This document shows positions 1 through 5,454 of a stretch of 9,860 nucleotides of DNA, piece by piece. Numbering within the stretch: position 1 is the stretch's first letter; every line of letters starts with the position of its first letter. Under the pieces are notes generated by a model. It worked only from the letters and a program-made list of their open reading frames with translations, was not told the DNA's origin and did not search any database. The DNA comes from Bacteroidota bacterium (GTDB lineage: Bacteria; Bacteroidota; Bacteroidia; Bacteroidales; Paludibacteraceae). A program made the position numbers and the translations under genes. The stretch is taken from NCBI GenBank assembly GCA_023459355.1, contig JAEWUM010000038.1:1-9860 (forward strand). Direction: 5' to 3'.

Positions 1-68
1 TACTCTTTAAATTTGACTCTACAACTTGCTTCGTCTGGGTATTGCGCAACAAAATTTAATAAATTCAT
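1..68 (-). CDS. IS1595-family transposase, N-terminal 22 residues (partial)
   Basis: Read from the ATG at 68-66 leftwards, the protein begins MNLLNFVAQYPDEASC and continues RVKFKE before the window ends. This matches the N-terminus I know for Bacteroidota IS1595 (ISXO2-like) transposases, where a 'FPDE.SC...F...R' segment precedes a zinc-ribbon domain and the DDE-type catalytic domain. Only the extreme N-terminus is visible, so zinc-ribbon cysteines and catalytic residues cannot be checked, nor whether the gene is intact. It is transcribed away from the outer membrane protein remnant. Confidence 0.7.
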   Translation of the reverse strand, partial: MNLLNFVAQYPDEASCRVKFKE

Positions 69-148
69 GCCGTTTCTGATTAGTTACTTCAAAGATAATC
101 ATTATAGGCGAAATATCGGATAATCATTAAATGAAAATGTCGACAGCC
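1..148 (-). mobile_element. IS1595-family insertion sequence, 5' end only (continues left of window)
   Basis: The left edge holds the start of an IS1595-type transposase (1-68, minus) plus its upstream terminal region (69 to about 148). Read on the minus strand, the proposed outer tip is GGCTGTCGAC, starting at 148; tips beginning with GG are usual in this family. A plus-strand stop at 121-123 blocks the reading frame of the flanking outer membrane gene, so the DNA left of about 148 does not belong to that gene. The exact boundary is inferred (between about 124 and 150), because the other terminal inverted repeat is outside the window. If the tip is at 148, the 8-bp target duplication typical of this family would be TGATTGCT (149-156). 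Confidence 0.6.
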
Positions 149-717
149 TGATTGCTGCTGCAAATCTGCCTTTGGGAGATTTAAGCTCTACACGCAGATA
201 TAACCTTCAGGAGCAACTATCGATGACTTTCACACACGACATGATAGAACTTGGGGTACGCGGGTTGTTTCGTTATTCAAACACCCTGAATAACCTCAAC
301 AATAAACTGACCGAGACATACGACTGGACTTTTACGGGGAATGCCGTGTTCCGGTTACCTTATGATGTGACACTCAATAGTGACATTAATTATACGAACA
401 GACTTGGTTATTCCAATTTTGATCAGCAGGAAATAATCTGGAATGCATCGATAGATAAGTCGATATGGAAGAACAGAGGAGTGCTGTCTTTAAAATGGTA
501 TGACATTTTAAGACAACAATTGAATATCCGTCAGGGTGTGGGAGATAATTCTGTGTCATTTACCAGGTATAACACGCTGACTTCTTATGTCATGCTGAGT
601 TTCAGTTACCGCATCAGACAGTTTAACGGGGGAGCCCGCGAATCAGATTTCAGATCTGGAAGAAACCGCGAATTTGGTCCCGCTATGCGTCCGGCGGGTG
701 GTGGTTTCCACTATTAA
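149..717 (+). pseudogene. C-terminal remnant of an outer membrane beta-barrel (TonB-dependent receptor-like) protein
   Basis: About 188 codons of open frame end at the TAA at 715-717. The sequence shows the alternating pattern of outer membrane beta strands rich in aromatic residues (FTHDMIELGVRGLFRYS, DVTLNSDINYTNR, SYVMLSFSYRIRQF) and a glycine/arginine-rich end finishing in GGGFHY, as in the Bacteroidota outer membrane beta-barrel family (OMP_b-brl type, related to TonB-dependent receptors). Full members run to roughly 700-950 residues with an N-terminal carboxypeptidase-like domain and plug; only the last strands are here. The frame closes at a stop at 121, inside the flanking IS1595 end, so the gene appears cut by that insertion. 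The ATG at 172 lies within the conserved barrel and is not a credible native start. The missing part may lie beyond the IS or be lost. What the receptor transported is unknown. Confidence 0.65.
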
Positions 718-720
718 CTA

Positions 721-1224
721 CTATTCAGTTTCTTCCTCTTCGTCTTCTCCTTCCCCTATGTCAAAAGCAGATAATTGCCGGTTGAATACTTCATCCAATG
801 AAATCTGAAATGTTTCCGTGTGAGATATTCCTTTTATACTGGTCATCCTGTCGACAATAACCTGGAGCAGGTGTTTGTTGTCGCGGGCATATATCTTCAC
901 AAATAATGAGTATTTACCGGTCGAATAATGACACTCCACAATCTCAGGAATTTTTTTTAATTCTTCTGCAACTTCTGCAAATGCCTTGATGTCTGATAAG
1001 GTTATGCCGATAAATGCACAGGTCTGATATCCAACTTTATAGTTGTCGATAATAAACTCCGATCCTTTGATGATGCCGTTGTTTTTCAGTTTCTGTATGC
1101 GTTGATGGATGGCTGCACCGGAAACATTACATTCACGTGCTACTTCTAAAAAAGGAATGCGTGCATCCTGCGAAATAAGTTGCAGGATTTTTTTGTCTAA
1201 TCGGTCGATGCGGTGTTGTCCCAT
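721..1224 (-). CDS. Lrp/AsnC-family transcriptional regulator
   Basis: A 167-residue DNA-binding regulator starting MGQHRIDRLDKKIL. Residues 6-50 form the AsnC-type winged helix-turn-helix (ARIPFLEVARECNVSGAAIHQRIQKL). Residues 69-148 form the RAM effector-binding and oligomerisation domain, with the typical VVECHY-type strand (here IVECHYSTGKYSLFVKIYA, 95-113). Lrp proteins usually assemble as dimers to octamers and respond to amino acids or other small metabolites; the effector here is unknown. The protein is nearly identical in plan to the Bacteroidota Lrp group but carries an extra acidic tail (GEGEDEEEETE, 157-167). It is transcribed divergently from rhaA and converges on the outer membrane remnant with only 3 bp between stops. 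Nothing ties it specifically to rhamnose; it may be a general regulator that happens to lie beside the cluster. Confidence 0.93.
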   Translation of the reverse strand: MGQHRIDRLDKKILQLISQDARIPFLEVARECNVSGAAIHQRIQKLKNNGIIKGSEFIIDNYKVGYQTCAFIGITLSDIKAFAEVAEELKKIPEIVECHYSTGKYSLFVKIYARDNKHLLQVIVDRMTSIKGISHTETFQISLDEVFNRQLSAFDIGEGEDEEEETE

Positions 1225-1255
1225 GGTGTTAATTGCAGGAATTGATTAAATATTC

Positions 1256-1280
1256 TATTTATATGCTGCAAATATAAATA
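1256..1280 (-). promoter_or_regulatory. lrp promoter with overlapping perfect dyad
   Basis: On the minus strand TATATTTG (1276-1269) fits the Bacteroidota -7 box TAnnTTTG and lies 44 nt before the regulator's ATG at 1224. The same bases sit inside a perfect inverted repeat with 9-bp arms, TATTTATAT (1256-1264) and ATATAAATA (1272-1280), separated by 7 nt. Lrp-family proteins commonly bind AT-rich dyads and repress their own gene, so this is a candidate autoregulatory operator. The AT richness raises the odds of a chance palindrome. Confidence 0.5.
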
Positions 1281-1374
1281 AATTTTTTAGAAACGGGTGA
1301 AAATATTTAAAACTGTAAGTGAAAATTATTTAGATCATGCGATGTGTTCATTTATTAAGTTGAAACAGAAAGAT

Positions 1375-1436
1375 CAAAAATCAAAGTTTTATTGTCAATA
1401 TTCGAAAATCTTGTACCCCGCTTATCCATACCTTTG
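1375..1436 (+). promoter_or_regulatory. rhaA promoter and candidate upstream activator site
   Basis: TACCTTTG at 1429-1436 is a perfect TAnnTTTG -7 box, 23 nt before the rhaA ATG; no clear -33 TTTG is present at normal spacing, as is common for activator-dependent promoters. A block at 1375-1397 (begins CAAAAA, contains GTTT, ends TGTCA) matches 18 of 23 bases without gaps to 3897-3919 upstream of rhaB, and both blocks end exactly 31 nt before the -7 box. I infer an operator for the AraC-family protein encoded between the two genes. Confidence 0.6.
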
Positions 1437-1459
1437 CCTCAAATTCGAATTATTATTCC

Positions 1460-2722
1460 ATGAAAAATCAACAAATTACGCAAGCTTTCGAGTTTGCAAA
1501 AGCCCGTTATGCAGCATTCGGTATCGATGTAGAAAACGCCATCAATCAATTAGATAAACTTCCCATTTCGCTGCATTGCTGGCAGGCAGATGATGTTACC
1601 GGTTTCGAAAATGGCGATGGAGAGCTGACAGGCGGTATTCAGGCAACCGGAAATTACCCGGGCAAAGCACGTACGATTGCAGAGCTTCGTGCCGATATTG
1701 ATAAAGCCATGTCGTTGATTCCCGGGGAACATCGGGTGAATATCCATGCTTTTTACGGCGATTTCAAAGGTGAAAATGTGGATCGTGACCAGATTGAACC
1801 CGAACATTTTCAAAGCTGGATTGACTGGGCTAAAGAAAAAAACTACAAATTAGATTTTAACTGCACCTGCTTTTCGCATGAAAAATCGGCTGATGGATTC
1901 ACCTTGTCGCATCGTGACCCGACTATTCGTGAGTTTTGGATTGATCACGTGATTCGCTGTCGCAAGATTGCAGAGGAAATGGGTCGCCAGTTGGGTTCGA
2001 AATGTATTCATAACATCTGGATTCCGGATGGTTCAAAAGATTTGACGGTCGATAGATTGCTGTATCGTAAAAACCTGAAAGAATCGCTGGATAAAATCTT
2101 TGAATATAAAACCAATGACGAATACATGCTCGACAGCATTGAATGTAAGTTATTTGGTATCGGGAGTGAGAGTTATGTGGTTGGTTCACACGAGTTCTAC
2201 ATGGGTTATGGGGTTGCTAACAACAAAATGATAACACTTGATTCCGGTCATTTTCATCCTACTGAGGTGATTTCGGACAAGATATCTTCCTTATTACTTT
2301 TTGCACCAGAAATTATGTTGCATGTCAGTCGTGGGGTACGTTGGGATAGTGACCATGTGGTATTGCTGACTGATGAAATACAGGCAATCATGCAGGAGAT
2401 TATTCGGGCAAATGCCATTGATAGGGTGCATGTTGGACTGGATTATTTCGATGCTTCCATCAACAGGATTGGTGCGTATGTGGTGGGTGTTCGTGCTACT
2501 CAAAAAGCCTTGTTGCAGGCATTACTCGAGCCGATTACACAACTACGTCAATACGAAGTAAATGGTCAGCATTTTGAACGCATGGCGCTGTTGGAAGAAG
2601 CGAAGGCTTTGCCCTGGGCGGCTGTGTATGATTATTATTGCATGCAAAAAGGTGTTCCTGCCGGAGATACCTATATTGCCAATATTCAACAGTACGAACA
2701 AGAGGTTACTATTAAAAGATAA
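1460..2722 (+). CDS. rhaA: L-rhamnose isomerase
   Basis: Cytosolic isomerase converting L-rhamnose to L-rhamnulose, first step of the phosphorylative rhamnose pathway. The 420-residue length equals the family norm (E. coli RhaA is about 419). The metal-binding set of the TIM-barrel active site is complete: E228, D261, H264, H288, D296, D298 and D328, each at a constant offset of 6 from the E. coli residues. Recognisable segments include LPISLHCWQADDV (34-46), the GGIQATGNYPG region (58-68), LDSGHFHPTE (260-269) and RGVRWDSDHV (291-300). The ATG at 1460 fits the promoter 23 nt upstream and gives the usual N-terminus; there is no Shine-Dalgarno sequence, normal for this phylum. The gene stands alone, with its own promoter and a likely terminator hairpin at 2887-2912, separated from rhaB by the AraC gene. 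This naming follows E. coli; in Bacteroides literature the isomerase is often called rhaI. Confidence 0.98.
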   Translation: MKNQQITQAFEFAKARYAAFGIDVENAINQLDKLPISLHCWQADDVTGFENGDGELTGGIQATGNYPGKARTIAELRADIDKAMSLIPGEHRVNIHAFYGDFKGENVDRDQIEPEHFQSWIDWAKEKNYKLDFNCTCFSHEKSADGFTLSHRDPTIREFWIDHVIRCRKIAEEMGRQLGSKCIHNIWIPDGSKDLTVDRLLYRKNLKESLDKIFEYKTNDEYMLDSIECKLFGIGSESYVVGSHEFYMGYGVANNKMITLDSGHFHPTEVISDKISSLLLFAPEIMLHVSRGVRWDSDHVVLLTDEIQAIMQEIIRANAIDRVHVGLDYFDASINRIGAYVVGVRATQKALLQALLEPITQLRQYEVNGQHFERMALLEEAKALPWAAVYDYYCMQKGVPAGDTYIANIQQYEQEVTIKR

Positions 2723-2774
2723 GTTGTAATCATGAACACGGCCATCGGGCTATTCATTTTCGTGTGACTGAATG

Positions 2775-2833
2775 ACCACCAGTGGTGCACCATCAACACC
2801 ACCAGTGGTGCACCATCAACACCACCAGTGGTG
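2775..2833. repeat. Tandem 23-bp repeat with internal palindromes (2.6 copies)
   Basis: Two identical 23-bp units (2775-2797 and 2798-2820) and the first 13 bp of a third (2821-2833) lie between rhaA and the AraC gene. Each full unit contributes the perfect 10-bp palindrome TGGTGCACCA (2783-2792 and 2806-2815), centred 23 bp apart, about two helical turns. The arms GTGGTG (2782-2787) and CACCAC (2797-2802) can also form a hairpin, and the partial third copy can pair TGGTGT (2829-2834) with ACACCA (2842-2847). The tract is much more GC-rich than its surroundings. It could be a protein-binding array, an RNA structure at the rhaA 3' end, or a simple minisatellite; the sequence does not decide. 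Confidence 0.85.
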
Positions 2834-2886
2834 TGACATGTACACCAAATGACAGAGAATTGTTCCAATAACAGTATAAAGAATAA

Positions 2887-2920
2887 AGAGGATGCAAGTA
2901 CTTGTGTCCTCTGCTTGTTT
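2887..2920 (+). terminator. Likely rho-independent terminator of rhaA
   Basis: AGAGGA (2887-2892) pairs with TCCTCT (2907-2912), continues through two G-U pairs and CAA/TTG (2895-2897 with 2902-2904) to a tight GTAC loop, giving an 11-bp hairpin. It is preceded by an A-rich run and followed by the U-rich but interrupted stretch GCTTGTTT. It lies 164 nt past the rhaA stop and 44 nt before the next -7 box, so it would separate rhaA from the AraC transcript. Confidence 0.5.
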
Positions 2921-2956
2921 CTGTGATTGATTTTCATGATTTGAAAATAATTATTC

Positions 2957-2964
2957 TATTTTTG
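2957..2964 (+). promoter_or_regulatory. -7 box of the AraC-family regulator gene
   Basis: TATTTTTG fits TAnnTTTG and ends 22 nt before the ATG at 2987, the same spacing as at rhaA and rhaB. No -33 TTTG at good spacing is visible. The candidate operator seen at rhaA and rhaB is not present here at the same position, so the regulator may not be controlled in the same way. Confidence 0.55.
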
Positions 2965-2986
2965 TAGCAAAATAACATACAATCTA

Positions 2987-3895
2987 ATGCAAATGCCCCA
3001 TCATTTAAATCGCAATGTAAATTACATGGTAACTTCTGAAGAGGATGAGCTGTGGGGATTAACTGTCACTACCGTCGGTTGTCAGAATATAGAAGGAAAC
3101 GAAACCTATCCGCCTAAAAACCACCCAAAGGGTTATTATTTTAATCCGGAGAAAGGTCGTGTGTTAAACGAATACCAGCTTTTATACATTACAAACGGGA
3201 ACGGTGTTTTTACTTTCGGAACCTCCAATAAGCAAACCTGTTACATTACCGAAGGCAAAATGTTTTTCCTGATGCCGGGTGTCTGGCATACCTATAAACC
3301 AATTCAAAAATCGGGGTGGAATGAATACTGGATTGGTTTTAAAGGGAATATCATCGATAAAATTGTGGAGGAAGGTTTTTTTATCAACCGGCCTCCGGTG
3401 TTTACAATCGGATTAAATGAGCGAATTGTTGATTTGTATTTGAAAGCCATCGAAATTGCCAACGAAGAACGGGCAGGCTATCAGCAAGCACTTTCGGGAA
3501 TTGTCATGCATATTTTGGGATTGATGTATTACCGCGATAAGACCCGTGATTTTCAGGATGAAGATCTGATTCAGAAAATGAACAAAGCCAAGGTGATTAT
3601 GCGGGAATCTGTTTACAAAAACATTTCAGCCGAGGATATTGCCGGAGAGTTAAATATAAGTTATTCCGGGTTTCGCAGGGCATTTAAGGAATTCACAGGA
3701 ACTTCTCCGTCCAAATACATGGTGGAATTAAAGCTGAATGAGGCCAAATTGTTGTTATCCACTACCTCACAATCCGTAAAAGAAATTGCTTACAGTCTGA
3801 ATTACGAAAATCCTGACTACTTCCCGGTATTTTTTAAAAAAAGAATGGGTATGACACCGTTGGAGTACCGGAATAGTGTGGAGGTGAAAGAATGA
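2987..3895 (+). CDS. AraC-family transcriptional regulator, probable rhamnose-responsive activator
   Basis: A 302-residue one-component regulator. Residues about 45-135 form a cupin-like AraC ligand-binding fold (GRVLNEYQLLYITNGNG, then KMFFLMPGVWHTYKP and WNEYWIGFKG). Residues 200-297 form the AraC DNA-binding domain with two helix-turn-helix units: ISAEDIAGELNISYSGFRRAF (213-233) and QSVKEIAYSLNYENPDYF (262-279), followed by the family signature KKRMGMTPLEYR. Sugar-responsive activators of this build control catabolic operons; in Bacteroides thetaiotaomicron an AraC-type RhaR controls rhamnose use. Position between rhaA and rhaB and the shared block upstream of both support the same role here, but the ligand is inferred. 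The start at 2987 is 22 nt after a -7 box. The stop at 3893-3895 lies just before the proposed rhaB operator, so the two genes are probably separate transcription units. Confidence 0.93.
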   Translation: MQMPHHLNRNVNYMVTSEEDELWGLTVTTVGCQNIEGNETYPPKNHPKGYYFNPEKGRVLNEYQLLYITNGNGVFTFGTSNKQTCYITEGKMFFLMPGVWHTYKPIQKSGWNEYWIGFKGNIIDKIVEEGFFINRPPVFTIGLNERIVDLYLKAIEIANEERAGYQQALSGIVMHILGLMYYRDKTRDFQDEDLIQKMNKAKVIMRESVYKNISAEDIAGELNISYSGFRRAFKEFTGTSPSKYMVELKLNEAKLLLSTTSQSVKEIAYSLNYENPDYFPVFFKKRMGMTPLEYRNSVEVKE

Positions 3896-3896
3896 A

Positions 3897-3958
3897 CAAA
3901 AAGTAAGGTTTAAATGTCATTTTTCTCAGGCCATTTTCTTGCCTGATACATACTTTTG
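3897..3958 (+). promoter_or_regulatory. rhaB promoter, candidate activator site and inverted repeat
   Basis: TACTTTTG (3951-3958) is a perfect TAnnTTTG box, 20 nt before the rhaB ATG at 3979. The block 3897-3919, ending in TGTCA, matches the rhaA upstream block at 18 of 23 positions and has the same 31-nt distance to the -7 box. Between them TCAGGC (3926-3931) and GCCTGA (3941-3946) form an inverted repeat with a 9-nt spacer over the -33 region; this could be a second binding site or a weak terminator for the AraC gene. Confidence 0.6.
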
Positions 3959-3978
3959 TGTCAGCATTTAAATGTAAT

Positions 3979-5454
3979 ATGAGAGACAAATCATTTTTAG
4001 CATTCGACCTGGGTGCCACCAGCGGTCGCTCTATATTAGGGTCTATCGAAAACGGCAGACTTCAGATGAAGGAACTGACGCGTTTTCCTAACCAGATACT
4101 TCAAATCGGAGATCATTTTCACTGGAATATTTATTCTTTGTTCGAACATCTGAAAGCAGGCTTGTTAGCTGCAAAAAAAGAAGGTGTTAAAATAACTTCT
4201 ATCGGTATTGATACCTGGGGAGTTGATTTTGTTTTGCTGGCAGATGATGGGTTTTTGCTGGGTTTGCCTTATGCCTATCGTGATCCGCATACAGTGGGAG
4301 CCCCTGAAAAATACTTCAATTTGATTTCCCGTGAGAAAGTATATGAACTGACAGGAATTCAGGTCATGAATTTCAATAGCCTTTATCAGTTGTTTGCCCT
4401 GAGTCAGGCAAATAATTCGTTGCTTAAAGCAACAAAAAAGATTTTATTTATGCCTGATGCGCTTGTGTATTTGCTCACGGGTAAAAGAGTAACCGAATAT
4501 ACCATTGCATCTACTTCACAGATGCTGAACCCAATTACAAAACGATTTGAAGATGTGTTGATTGAAAAAGCAGGAATCTCTCCCTCGGTTTTGGATGATA
4601 TTGTCATGCCTGGTCATGTAATTGGAATGTTGCGGGATGATATTTCAGCCGAATGTGAATTAGGTAAAGTCCCGGTTGTGGCTGTTGCAGGTCATGATAC
4701 GGCTTCAGCAGTGGCAGCTGTTCCGGCTTTGAATGAAAATTTTGCTTACCTGAGTTCCGGGATCTGGTCGTTGATGGGTATTGAAGTGAGAGATGCCATC
4801 ATCAATCAGGAATCTTTTAGACTTAATTTCACCAATGAAGGTGGAGTAGAGGGTACAACGCGTTTCCTGAAAAACATCACTGGCATGTGGTTGCTGGAAC
4901 AATGCCTGAAAGAATGGAAAAAAGAGGGTGTTTATTATGCATACGAGGAACTCGTACAGCTGGCAGAATCTGTTCCTGCATTTCAATCCATGATTGATCC
5001 GGATCATCCGTCATTTGCCAATCCGGCAAGTATGGTGCAATCTATAGTCAATTATTGTTTGTCAACAAATCAATACACCCCGTCTTCTCATGCGGAGATA
5101 GTGCGCTGTATTTTCGAAAGTCTGGCGTTGAAATACAATTATGTACTCGGTCTGTTGAAAACCTTTGCTCCCTTTCCGATTGAAAAACTGCATGTAATCG
5201 GTGGTGGTTCGAAAATTTTTTTACTGAATCAATTTACTGCCAATGCCGTTGGTCTTCCATTGGTTGCTGGTCCTTCCGAAGCTACGGCAATCGGGAATAT
5301 CATGATGCAGGCTAAAGCAGCCGGAGTGGTTGATTCACTTCAGGAAATCCGCAATCTTATTTTTAATTCTGTGTCAGTTAAGGTTTTTTTGCCAAAAAAT
5401 ACACGAAATTGGATTGATGCATATCAGCATTTTTTACAAATAACTAAATTATAA
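3979..5454 (+). CDS. rhaB: L-rhamnulokinase
   Basis: ATP-dependent kinase making L-rhamnulose-1-phosphate in the cytosol, a FGGY-family sugar kinase of 491 residues with two actin-like domains. Numbered from the ATG at 3979: the first phosphate loop is DLGATSGR (10-17), IGIDTWGVDF (75-84) lines the sugar site, the probable catalytic base is D240 in AGHDTASAV, then YLSSGIW (257-263), FTNEGGVEGTTRFLKN (284-299) and the adenosine-binding IGGGSKIFLLNQ (407-418) followed by AGPSEATAIGN. A GTG at 3958 would add seven residues, but it overlaps the last base of the -7 box, so it would lie upstream of the transcript start; the ATG also gives the usual N-terminus. The TAA overlaps the next gene's ATG by one base (TAATG), pointing to one transcript and coupled translation with the aldolase. 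Confidence 0.96.
   Translation: MRDKSFLAFDLGATSGRSILGSIENGRLQMKELTRFPNQILQIGDHFHWNIYSLFEHLKAGLLAAKKEGVKITSIGIDTWGVDFVLLADDGFLLGLPYAYRDPHTVGAPEKYFNLISREKVYELTGIQVMNFNSLYQLFALSQANNSLLKATKKILFMPDALVYLLTGKRVTEYTIASTSQMLNPITKRFEDVLIEKAGISPSVLDDIVMPGHVIGMLRDDISAECELGKVPVVAVAGHDTASAVAAVPALNENFAYLSSGIWSLMGIEVRDAIINQESFRLNFTNEGGVEGTTRFLKNITGMWLLEQCLKEWKKEGVYYAYEELVQLAESVPAFQSMIDPDHPSFANPASMVQSIVNYCLSTNQYTPSSHAEIVRCIFESLALKYNYVLGLLKTFAPFPIEKLHVIGGGSKIFLLNQFTANAVGLPLVAGPSEATAIGNIMMQAKAAGVVDSLQEIRNLIFNSVSVKVFLPKNTRNWIDAYQHFLQITKL

Noticed and set aside
172..717. Complete small protein starting at ATG 172
   Set aside because: The sequence upstream to about 149 is in frame and fits the same protein, and the product is only the last strands of a large barrel.
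1297..1557. Open frame of 86 codons between lrp and rhaA
   Set aside because: It starts with GTG, runs across the rhaA promoter and well into rhaA in another frame, and has no recognisable protein character.
2775..2833. CRISPR array
   Set aside because: The units are directly tandem with no spacers, and there are no cas genes.
2686..2937. Minus-strand frame of 83 codons across the tandem repeats
   Set aside because: Its middle is only the translation of the 23-bp repeats, it overlaps the rhaA end and the likely terminator, and it has no promoter that I can see.
3958..3978. GTG start for rhaB adding seven residues
   Set aside because: The codon overlaps the -7 promoter box; the ATG at 3979 gives the normal family N-terminus and a 20-nt leader distance like that of rhaA.
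3834..4019. Minus-strand frame between the AraC gene and rhaB
   Set aside because: It covers the rhaB promoter and the ends of two well-supported genes and looks like nothing known.
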